From Flavobacterium xinjiangense (GTDB lineage: Bacteria; Bacteroidota; Bacteroidia; Flavobacteriales; Flavobacteriaceae): DNA of 64,000 nucleotides. Shown here piece by piece: positions 34,166 to 40,969 of the stretch. The translations under genes were made by a program, and so were the position numbers. The stretch lies in the NCBI RefSeq assembly GCF_900142885.1, contig NZ_FRCL01000001.1, positions 290,311 to 354,310 on the forward strand, given 5' to 3'. Positions within the stretch are counted from its first letter, which is position 1. The number at the start of each line of letters is the position of its first letter. A model generated the notes under the pieces. It saw only the letters and a program-made list of their open reading frames with translations, searched no databases and had not been told where the DNA came from.

Positions 34166-34206
34166 TATAAACAAGTTAGCCGTCATTATAAAAAAACGAA
34201 ATACAT

Positions 34207-35742
34207 ATGAGAATATTCGAAAAATTCACTACGAAAGAAATAAGTAAGTTAAGGAAAGATACGAGTAACTTTTTCATTGGTTCTCCTGAAGCTGAAGCTG
34301 AAAGCACAATGAACTCAAAAGTTCAACTCGACGTAGTATTTGAAGATTTTTTGAATGTATTAGGAAAACTACAAAACGAAAAATTCATTATATCAGGAAG
34401 AAAAGGTAGTGGAAAGTCTGCAATTGCAGAAAAAATCTATTCTATCTCAAGAGATAATGCTGAATATTTTTGTGACTTTATTAAAAAAGGTGATATTGAT
34501 ATTGAAAAAATAACACAATTAACAAGTGAAAGTGATAATCTTATTAGTCAAGAATTATTAATTGAATGGATAATTTTAACTAAATTAATAAATCAATTGA
34601 TAAGTAATGAAGGAATTTCAAATCAAAAGGAAATTCAAGATTTAAAGATTTTTTTGAAAAAAAATTCAGGTTTTATTGATATAAAATCTAATCAGATAGA
34701 AGAAGTAATTCAAAACAAAGGTTGGGAAATTAATGTGGATTATTTTAAAAGATTTTTATCCGCCAAATTCGGAAATAGATATGATATAAAAAGTGGAAAA
34801 GCACCTTTTTATAAATTATTACCACATCTCAAAGCAACTGTAAAAGAATTATTTTTAAACACTCAAAATAGAGATAATCATTATATTTTAATTTTTGATG
34901 ATTTGGACATTGGGTTTAATTCAAAAAGCGAAAATAATATACAAACCTTATTAAACTTATTAAGAATTGTAAAGGATTATAACATTTCATTTTTCGGTAA
35001 AGAAGGTATAAGTGCAAAAATAATTTTACTTTTAAGAGATGATATTTCAAGATTTCTGCTAAACGAAGATGCTGATACAGCAAAATTATTTTCAAGTTAT
35101 GAAATATTGTTGAATTGGTATCAACATTCTAGTGTTTACAAAAATGAAGATGAATTAGCAATAAAACAATTTATTAATAAAAGAATAAAATTAAATTTTG
35201 AGAATAATGAATTTGATTTTGATAAAGAAAGACCATGGGAAAGTCTAATAGCTAGTGATGAAAGTTATACTTATACAAGTTTTAAATATGTAATTGACCA
35301 TACATTAATTAGACCTAGAGATTTAATATTATTTTTTAAACCTTTATCTGAACTAAAATTACCAATTCCAATAAATAAAAATGATGTAAATGTTTTACTA
35401 GGAAAATATTCTGTTGAGTTTGTTAAAGAATTAAGAAATGAATTATCTGCACATTATTCATCAAAAGATATTAATTCAATCTTTGATACTTTTAATACTT
35501 GCATAAGTGAAGCTGTTACATTTGGATATTTTGAAAATGAATTAAAAAAGCACGGATTTTCTGAAAATGCTAATGAATTATTAGAATTATTATTTGACTT
35601 ATCAATTATTGGAAATATTTCTATTCAACTTAAAACATATTTTAAACATTGGGAACAAGATGATGAAATATTTACCTTTAATAAAAGTCATAATATAATT
35701 CTTCATTTTACATTGCGAAATTATTGCCAAAGAAAAAGATAA
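34207..35742 (+). CDS. orphan P-loop ATPase, Sll1717-like
   Basis: The 511-residue protein has Walker A GRKGSGKS (64-71), a hydrophobic Walker B ILIFDDLD (227-234), a strand-helix with ILLLRDDISRF (274-284, a sensor-like Arg) and RPRDL (369-373), and a helical C-terminal domain (about 400-511). No nuclease, TIR, membrane or protease domain is visible. The pattern recalls P-loop ATPases of the Sll1717 type, of unknown function. Codons are strongly AT-rich compared with its core neighbours. It is flanked by GTTAGCCG (34175-34182) and CGGCTAA (35750-35756) and has no partner gene, so it looks like a one-gene accessory unit, perhaps defence-related; that is inference. Confidence 0.8.
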   Translation: MRIFEKFTTKEISKLRKDTSNFFIGSPEAEAESTMNSKVQLDVVFEDFLNVLGKLQNEKFIISGRKGSGKSAIAEKIYSISRDNAEYFCDFIKKGDIDIEKITQLTSESDNLISQELLIEWIILTKLINQLISNEGISNQKEIQDLKIFLKKNSGFIDIKSNQIEEVIQNKGWEINVDYFKRFLSAKFGNRYDIKSGKAPFYKLLPHLKATVKELFLNTQNRDNHYILIFDDLDIGFNSKSENNIQTLLNLLRIVKDYNISFFGKEGISAKIILLLRDDISRFLLNEDADTAKLFSSYEILLNWYQHSSVYKNEDELAIKQFINKRIKLNFENNEFDFDKERPWESLIASDESYTYTSFKYVIDHTLIRPRDLILFFKPLSELKLPIPINKNDVNVLLGKYSVEFVKELRNELSAHYSSKDINSIFDTFNTCISEAVTFGYFENELKKHGFSENANELLELLFDLSIIGNISIQLKTYFKHWEQDDEIFTFNKSHNIILHFTLRNYCQRKR

Positions 35743-35749
35743 ATAACGT

Positions 35750-35876
35750 CGGCTAAAGGCTGTTTTGAGCTAGCTGGAGTTTAGTGGAATTACTGTTTTG
35801 CATCAACTTTCTGAAAAGCAGAAAGTTGAAAGGTTACGAACTTCCAGCCACCTCAAAGCAGCAAACCGTTAACTGA
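35750..35876 (+). repeat. large imperfect hairpin after the ATPase gene (attC-like)
   Basis: GCTGTTTTGAG-CTA-GCTGG (about 35759-35778) pairs imperfectly with CCAGCC-ACC-TCAAAGCAGC (35844-35862). Inside it lies a perfect 10-bp hairpin CAACTTTCTG / CAGAAAGTTG (35804-35828). It starts with CGGCTAA and ends near CCGTTAAC. Size and shape resemble integron attC sites, but the end boxes depart from the GTTRRRY/RYYYAAC consensus. Confidence 0.45.
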
Positions 35877-35975
35877 GATTTTACTGAAAATGACGAAATC
35901 AGAAACTATAATGAAAACCGATCAACCGCTAAGTAAAGCCAAAACACAAAAAAGTGTCGGGAAATTAAATACATT

Positions 35976-36743
35976 ATGAAAAAAATACTTTTTTTACTCT
36001 TTGTACCATTGGTTTCTTGCAGCCAATTATCAAAAAATGATTTACAAGTAGAAAATCTTAAAGGACAGGTAAAGTCTGTTAAAGAAATTGCTTTTAAAGG
36101 GGTTGAGAAATTTGGAGAAGTGATGAAAGGAGGACCGACAAATTATTCAAATGTTAATACTTTAAAAATATTCAATGAAAAAGGGAATGAAATTAAAATT
36201 GAACATTATTATGATGATGGACGAACACTTGATTATGTGGAGAAATTAAAATACGATAAAAAAGGAAATCGGATTCTGCTTGAATTCTATAGAGACGGAA
36301 AACTTGAAGTCGTTGATAAATATCAATACGACGTAAAAAGGAATAGAATTGAGGAGCAAGAATATTATAGCGATGGAATACTTAGCCATGTAGAGAAATA
36401 TAAATATGATGAAAAAGGTAATCAAATAGAGACTCAGAGATATAACAGTGATGGAACACCTGAGGATTCGATGAAAAAATATAAATATGGTGAAAATGGG
36501 AGTATAATTGAAGAGCAAACGTGCTACCTCTCTGATGGAAAATGCTTTACTACTTTGTATAAATATAAATACGATTCCAAAGGAAATAAAATTGAAGAGC
36601 AAACAAACGACCCTCAAACAGGAGGCCATTCTACAATTGTTTCTCAATATAAATACGATTCTAAAGGAAATTGGATAATTAAAATTGAAAGACAAGATCG
36701 AGATCTTCTTTATATCGAAAGAAAGATTGAGTATTATGAGTAA
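35976..36743 (+). CDS. lipoprotein with tandem YD-type repeats
   Basis: The 255-residue protein has a lipobox (LVSC, Cys15) and about six tandem units of 25-32 residues built on YKYDEKGNQIETQRYNSDG. This is the YD/RHS-like wrapped-beta repeat, without any RHS core, toxin tail or chaperone domain. It is probably surface-exposed. Function unknown. It is an isolated gene between two intergenic repeats, which fits the cassette pattern of the region. Confidence 0.8.
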   Translation: MKKILFLLFVPLVSCSQLSKNDLQVENLKGQVKSVKEIAFKGVEKFGEVMKGGPTNYSNVNTLKIFNEKGNEIKIEHYYDDGRTLDYVEKLKYDKKGNRILLEFYRDGKLEVVDKYQYDVKRNRIEEQEYYSDGILSHVEKYKYDEKGNQIETQRYNSDGTPEDSMKKYKYGENGSIIEEQTCYLSDGKCFTTLYKYKYDSKGNKIEEQTNDPQTGGHSTIVSQYKYDSKGNWIIKIERQDRDLLYIERKIEYYE

Positions 36744-36785
36744 GTAAAAAAACATCAGTTAACACCCCGCTCCGCACAGCGTTCA

Positions 36786-36831
36786 TTCAAAGAATAAATT
36801 TATCGTATACGCTGCGCAAACGTCTCTGACT
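36786..36831 (+). repeat. dispersed repeat X, copy 1
   Basis: Contains TTCAAAGAATAAATTT (36786-36801), then 14 bases, then GCAAACGTCTCTGACT (36816-36831). Copy 2 at 39475-39520 has both blocks identical with the same 14-base spacing. The flanking CAGCGT...ACGCTG can pair. Confidence 0.8.
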
Positions 36832-36867
36832 TTGCGCCCACAATAATGAGCAAATAAAAAATTGATA

Positions 36868-36914
36868 TAAAGTGTTATCGGCATATAGGATTGGCTACAA
36901 AGGCGGGAGACTTT
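36868..36914 (+). repeat. dispersed repeat Y, copy 1
   Basis: Contains GGCATATAGGAT (36880-36891), 13 bases, then GGGAGACTTT (36905-36914). Copy 2 is at 38045-38091 with the same spacing. Confidence 0.8.
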
Positions 36915-36976
36915 ATGAAGTGGACTAGATTTGAACCGTATAGAAAAATGAAAATTAATCTAAAAAATATTAAATA

Positions 36977-37237
36977 ATGAAAAGTGAATGGATTGCAAAA
37001 TACGAAGAAACCGAAATTAAAATAACTAATAATTGGTTTAGTGGTGAAAAACTTTATGTAAATAATGAATTGCAAGATGAACAATTAAGTTTTATTACAC
37101 CCAGTAATATGACCGGTAATCTAATTAACAAGGAAGGAGAAAAGCTGAATATTAAAACAAATATTTCAGGTTTCTTTTCTGTAAGCTGTAGATTATTTAT
37201 TGACAACCGAAAAGTAGAATTAAAACAAACTAAATAG
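36977..37237 (+). CDS. small hypothetical protein, 86 aa
   Basis: Starts MKSEWIAKYEETEIKITNNW and continues FSGEKLYVNNELQDEQ, beta-rich, no Cys pair or catalytic motif, no signal peptide. It resembles small hypothetical proteins I recall from Bacteroidota accessory regions, but I cannot name a family. It is AT-rich and sits 62 bases after repeat Y and 61 bases before a membrane protein gene. Confidence 0.65.
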   Translation: MKSEWIAKYEETEIKITNNWFSGEKLYVNNELQDEQLSFITPSNMTGNLINKEGEKLNIKTNISGFFSVSCRLFIDNRKVELKQTK

Positions 37238-37298
37238 AAAAAATTGTGGACAGCAGCGAAGAGAAACTCTATCAACAATTTCGTCAAACTTAACATCT

Positions 37299-38042
37299 AT
37301 GTACACAATCAATACTAGAAGATCATTAATATTTATACCTATTACTCTATTAATAGTCTATTTTTGTGCTGGAGTTTTTTATAATCCGGCATATGTAATT
37401 TATATTAAACCTTTTATAATTCCAACTTTTATAATTTATGCCGTATTGAGTAATTTTGAGAAACTTACTCTAAATTATTATTTATACGTTTTTTTCTTTT
37501 ATCTAAATGAGATATTACTTTTGTTGTGGGAAGATGCAATACCGCTGTACAGAACTGCATTAGTGGCATCCTTCTTTTGTTATTTAGCAATAATAAATTT
37601 AGGCTACAATTCAATCAAAACTAAAAAACTTTACACGATACCAAAAGGATTTTCACTTTTTATATTAGTCATAAATTGTGTGTTTTTATTAGCAATCTTA
37701 TATGTTTTAATGTCTATTATTGATGATAATTTTCTTAACATCATTTTGATTTTTAATGCAATAGTAGCTGTATTTCTTGGAGTTACAGCAGTTTTATATC
37801 TGGGAAAATTTGGAAACAAAAAAGCATACTATTACTTTTTTGGTGCATTTGCTTTAATTTTTAACGATATTTTTGCCGCTATTGGAACTTATTTTATTGA
37901 AGATGTAGTTTTGAACACCTTTGATAGAATATTGCATTTCACTTCGTTTTATCTCATTTATCGATTCATTATAAATGATAAAAAAAAGGTTGAAAATCTT
38001 TCGACAGGTTCTCAATCCCTCTCCGAGCCAATAATAAAGTGA
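37299..38042 (+). CDS. polytopic membrane protein, YhhN-like pattern
   Basis: The 247-residue protein has about eight hydrophobic segments (roughly 11-28, 36-50, 60-78, 84-100, 115-140, 145-165, 175-195 and 205-222). The pattern KPFIIPTFIIYAVL near the start and FGAFALIFNDIFAAI with FYLIYRFI near the end loosely fits the YhhN/lysoplasmalogenase family, but the match is weak. The last 18 residues (VENLSTGSQSLSEPIIK) look unrelated to the membrane part and may come from a short repeat insertion. Confidence 0.65.
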   Translation: MYTINTRRSLIFIPITLLIVYFCAGVFYNPAYVIYIKPFIIPTFIIYAVLSNFEKLTLNYYLYVFFFYLNEILLLLWEDAIPLYRTALVASFFCYLAIINLGYNSIKTKKLYTIPKGFSLFILVINCVFLLAILYVLMSIIDDNFLNIILIFNAIVAVFLGVTAVLYLGKFGNKKAYYYFFGAFALIFNDIFAAIGTYFIEDVVLNTFDRILHFTSFYLIYRFIINDKKKVENLSTGSQSLSEPIIK

Positions 38043-38044
38043 TG

Positions 38045-38091
38045 TAAAGTATTAACGGCATATAGGATCGGGTACGAAGTCGGGAGACTTT
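38045..38091 (+). repeat. dispersed repeat Y, copy 2
   Basis: Contains GGCATATAGGAT (38057-38068), 13 bases, then GGGAGACTTT (38082-38091). It starts two bases after the stop of the membrane protein gene. Confidence 0.8.
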
Positions 38092-38161
38092 GCGCAGCAG
38101 GAACGTTGGTAATATTTTGAAAAAAAAGCGTAAATTTAACAGCATTTTAAAAATATAAATT

Positions 38162-38380
38162 ATGATGAAATTTTGGATAATTGCAATTCTAATTTTTATT
38201 GTTTCAACATATATACTGGCGAAATTTACTTTAAAATCAAACAGAAAAGAAACTGGCGAAAGAATTTGGAGATTTGGGAACGGAAGGTCTACTTATTGGC
38301 GTATTCTTACTTTGTGTAGTTTTGGAATAACCGTTGTAATAATGTTGATTATTCATTTTCTAGGAATTCCTATCTTGTAA
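38162..38380 (+). CDS. small membrane protein, 72 aa
   Basis: Two predicted membrane helices (about 4-20 and 47-66), with a basic loop RFGNGRSTYWR between. No family recognised. It is a single gene after repeat Y. The upstream region has GTAAATTTAA, a poor match to the usual -7 box. The 120 bases after it show no repeat. Confidence 0.6.
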   Translation: MMKFWIIAILIFIVSTYILAKFTLKSNRKETGERIWRFGNGRSTYWRILTLCSFGITVVIMLIIHFLGIPIL

Positions 38381-38500
38381 AAATTAAATATTTTAAATAC
38401 GTATTTTAAAGAAAAACAGCCAAGTTTGTCGATTTTTAGGCGAACTGAGGTTGATTAATTGTAAAACCTTTCTCCGGACAATAGAAAACAGTATAGAGAA

Positions 38501-39409
38501 ATGAAAAAAATAATTTTAGTAGCAGGTGCGACAGGTAATTTAGGACTAAGAATAGTAAAGGCTTTAGTAAATAAAGATGCTGAAATACGTATAGTTGTTC
38601 GGTCGAACAGTGCTATTGAAAAAATAAAAGAACTTGAAAATTTAGGTGTTAAAATTTATAAGGTGAGCAGTTGGAATTTGGAAGAATTAAAAACTTCTTG
38701 CGTTGGTGTTTCTTGCGTCGTTTCCGCTTTAGCCGGATTAAGTGAAGTGGTTATAGATGCCCAAAAAGTTTTATTAGATGCGGCCAATATAGCAGGCGTT
38801 CCTCGGTTTATTCCATCAGACTATTCATTAGATTTTACTAAGTTTTCGTATGGCGAAAACCGCAACTTGGATCTAAGACGTGAATTTCACGAATACCTTG
38901 ACAAAACTTCAATTAGTGCAACATCAATTTTTAACGGAGCTTTTACGGAATTGCTAATAGATGAAATGCCTATGATTCTTTTCAAGCAGAAAATGATTCT
39001 ATACTGGGGAAATAAGGATTACAAATTGGGCTTTACCACGATGGATAATACCGCAGAATTTACAGCCAAAGTAGCTCTTGACTCAAACACTCCTCGATAC
39101 CTTAGAATTGCAGGTGACCTAATAAGTCCGCGCGAAGTAAAAGTAGTAGTTAGTCAAGTAACAGGGCAGAAGTTTGGCTTATTTAGACCTGGTGGACAAA
39201 GTCTTCTTGCTATAATTATAAAGATTGCAAGAAAATTAGCGCCAGGAGAAAAAGAACTTTATCCTGCTTGGCAAGGAATGCAATACATGCACAATATGAT
39301 AGATGAACGTTCAAAAATAGCAAAACTCGATAATAGCCGCTACACAGAAATACATTGGACAACAGTAAAAGATTTTCTATACAAACATCATGGAGAAAAA
39401 AGTATTTAA
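38501..39409 (+). CDS. NmrA-like NAD(P)-binding oxidoreductase
   Basis: The 302-residue protein has the Rossmann motif VAGATGNLGLRIVKAL (residues 6-21), FIPSDYSLDF and a C-terminal substrate lid, as in NmrA/isoflavone reductase-like atypical short-chain dehydrogenases. The substrate is unknown. It is the last protein-coding gene of the accessory stretch; repeat X copy 2 and the tRNA-Glu terminator follow. Confidence 0.85.
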   Translation: MKKIILVAGATGNLGLRIVKALVNKDAEIRIVVRSNSAIEKIKELENLGVKIYKVSSWNLEELKTSCVGVSCVVSALAGLSEVVIDAQKVLLDAANIAGVPRFIPSDYSLDFTKFSYGENRNLDLRREFHEYLDKTSISATSIFNGAFTELLIDEMPMILFKQKMILYWGNKDYKLGFTTMDNTAEFTAKVALDSNTPRYLRIAGDLISPREVKVVVSQVTGQKFGLFRPGGQSLLAIIIKIARKLAPGEKELYPAWQGMQYMHNMIDERSKIAKLDNSRYTEIHWTTVKDFLYKHHGEKSI

Positions 39410-39474
39410 ACTATTTGAAAGTTAAGTTATTTAGCGAATGAAAAAATCGACTACCCAGCGCTGCAAAGTATTCT

Positions 39475-39520
39475 TTCAAAGAATAAATTTGTAATTAATG
39501 CTACGCAAACGTCTCTGACT
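39475..39520 (+). repeat. dispersed repeat X, copy 2
   Basis: Contains TTCAAAGAATAAATTT (39475-39490), 14 bases, then GCAAACGTCTCTGACT (39505-39520). Here the first block is inside a perfect small palindrome ATTCTTTCAAAGAAT. Confidence 0.8.
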
Positions 39521-39561
39521 ATTACCTGATCTACAATACGCACAGCCAAAACCAATAACAA

Positions 39562-39595
39562 AAAAAGCCTCGAAAAATAATTTTCGAGGCTTTTT
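39562..39595 (-). terminator. terminator of tRNA-Glu
   Basis: Perfect 15-bp stem AAAAAGCCTCGAAAA / TTTTCGAGGCTTTTT with a 4-base loop. Confidence 0.85.
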
Positions 39596-39615
39596 AAGAT
39601 TGTGTTTATGAATTG

Positions 39616-39687
39616 TAGCCCGTAGCGGAATCGAACCGCTCTTACATGGATGAAAACCATGCGTCCTAACCGATAGACGAACGGGCC
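39616..39687 (-). tRNA. tRNA-Glu (UUC)
   Basis: On the minus strand GGCCCGTTCGTCTATCGG, anticodon arm CATGGTTTTCATCCATG (anticodon TTC), T-loop GGTTCGATTCC. CCA is not encoded. A full-consensus promoter and terminator flank it. It forms the right edge of the accessory region, which is a common kind of integration site. Confidence 0.95.
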
Positions 39688-39707
39688 CTGATTTTTGTAT
39701 TCGGGTG

Positions 39708-39738
39708 CAAAAATAGCACTATTTTTGAGTTGTACAAA
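39708..39738 (-). promoter_or_regulatory. promoter of tRNA-Glu
   Basis: On the minus strand TTTG (39735-39738), 19 bases, then TATTTTTG (39708-39715), the exact Bacteroidota consensus. Confidence 0.85.
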
Positions 39739-39968
39739 GCCAAAATCAAAAACCTTTAAATAAAAATAGTCTTTTTGAATTTGTAAATTGTAATCAATTC
39801 AGTACTAACACTTATCAACAATACCATTATTTTTTTAACAAGCTGATTTTTCAAACAAAAATCCTAAAGTATAATGCGAGGATGACGCTTGTGAAGACAA
39901 TGAATAAAAAATAGTCCTTAATTCACCGTTACTTTTGTACTTTTGAAATTATAATTTAAATTAAATAG

Positions 39969-40340
39969 ATGATAAAGTATTTAAAATATCTCATTTCTCT
40001 CTTTCTGGCTTTTGGCCTGATGGTAAATGATGGTGCTTTAAATTCTCGATCAAATTCAGCAGATTATTATCAATTCTCTAGCGTAATTCTCAGAAGAGAA
40101 TTAAACTACAAGGGTTCGAAATTATATATTTTCAATCAGATAGATTCAGCTGAAAAAACTTCATTCCCATTTCCGTTTGCTTATTTCCAATTTCAAGATA
40201 TTTTTAGTCTTCAAATTCCGGTTCTTCTAAAATTACAAACGCTGCTTTATCAAAAAGTAAGCTTATTTGCAATGCAACACATCTTCATAAATGAGATGAT
40301 TCCTTCCCGAAATCCCTATAAAAGTTTATACACAGCCTAG
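39969..40340 (+). CDS. small exported protein near the copper island, 123 aa
   Basis: The N-terminus has a hydrophobic signal (MIKYLKYLISLFLAFGLMV). The rest has no Cys pair, but includes FPFPFAYFQFQDIFSLQIPV and ends in a hydrophobic tail with Met-His (FAMQHIFINEM). No family is recognised. Two tandem TACTTTTG boxes (39930-39937 and 39938-39945) lie 24 bases before the start. It precedes a 59-aa gene and the copper operons on the other strand, so a link to copper is possible but unproven. Confidence 0.6.
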   Translation: MIKYLKYLISLFLAFGLMVNDGALNSRSNSADYYQFSSVILRRELNYKGSKLYIFNQIDSAEKTSFPFPFAYFQFQDIFSLQIPVLLKLQTLLYQKVSLFAMQHIFINEMIPSRNPYKSLYTA

Positions 40341-40416
40341 AAATTTCTTTCTACGCATTTATGCAATTCCATGCATAAGGATGATACCAAATGTCTAATC
40401 ATTTATCATTTACAAA

Positions 40417-40596
40417 ATGTATAAACACAAAAACAAAACACGTTTAGGACAACCTAGACGACCTATTCTTTGGGCAAAAAGAAAAATTATGCTAATAATT
40501 ACCGCATTTATGATTGGAATGTCAAACGGAATGAACGTGGGGGATCATACGATTCACGGAAATCAAAATCACACGGAACAACATAAAAAAGATTGA
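40417..40596 (+). CDS. small protein with one membrane segment and His-rich tail, 59 aa
   Basis: Starts MYKHKNKTRLGQPRRPILWA, then a hydrophobic, Met-rich segment (IMLIITAFMIGMSNGMNV), then HTIHGNQNHTEQHKK, a His-rich end that may bind metal. It lies 76 bases after the 123-aa gene and stops just before a strong hairpin, next to the copper island. The conserved-looking layout and position support a real gene. Confidence 0.6.
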   Translation: MYKHKNKTRLGQPRRPILWAKRKIMLIITAFMIGMSNGMNVGDHTIHGNQNHTEQHKKD

Positions 40597-40603
40597 TTTG
40601 ATT

Positions 40604-40633
40604 GTGTCTTACTGTTCTACAACAGTAAGACAC
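40604..40633. terminator. bidirectional terminator
   Basis: Perfect 11-bp stem GTGTCTTACTG / CAGTAAGACAC with an 8-base loop between the 59-aa gene and the 45-aa minus-strand gene. Confidence 0.75.
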
Positions 40634-40724
40634 ATTACAAAAAATTTAGGATAATTTTTCCAGTTATTACACCCACACTTTCAGCCAAATCAATAAGGCT
40701 ATTTATATCGTTTTAAGTTGAAAA

Positions 40725-40862
40725 TCATTTTCTTCTTCTATACTTATGAGCTGCCACTAATAATGCCAGTCCTAAAACGATTATTGAAAACCACCAAAAA
40801 ATATGTATCCCCATAAACATGTAGGATCCCATGTGCATTTCGCCATTATCGTTATTCAACAT
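40725..40862 (-). CDS. 45-aa membrane protein, paralogue 1
   Basis: Reads MLNNDNGEMHMGSYMFMGIH, a hydrophobic helix (about 21-38) and a basic end YRRRK. It is clearly related to the 45-aa protein at 43672-43809 (MLNNGNGEMHMGEYSFMGMH, ending FRKRK). Both lie beside the multicopper oxidase gene on the same strand. The Met/His-rich N-terminus suggests copper contact at the membrane surface. Stop at 40725; upstream gap to the oxidase stop is 107 bases. Confidence 0.75.
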   Translation of the reverse strand: MLNNDNGEMHMGSYMFMGIHIFWWFSIIVLGLALLVAAHKYRRRK

Positions 40863-40969
40863 GATTTTCTATTTTAAAGGTTAAATGGAATCTTAATGAC
40901 TCTACAGAGTCGATTTATAATTTACGCCGACATCAGTGAGTCACGTGATAAACGTTTCACTCTATGAAT

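Noticed and set aside
36246..36755. A 169-residue hydrophobic frame antisense to the YD-repeat gene
   Set aside because: It is the regular antisense reading of a repetitive gene; the plus-strand gene has a lipobox and a repeat pattern that explain the sequence.
33731..39687. A full integron
   Set aside because: No integrase gene and no attI site are present, and the attC-like boxes deviate from the consensus. I report only a cassette-like region.
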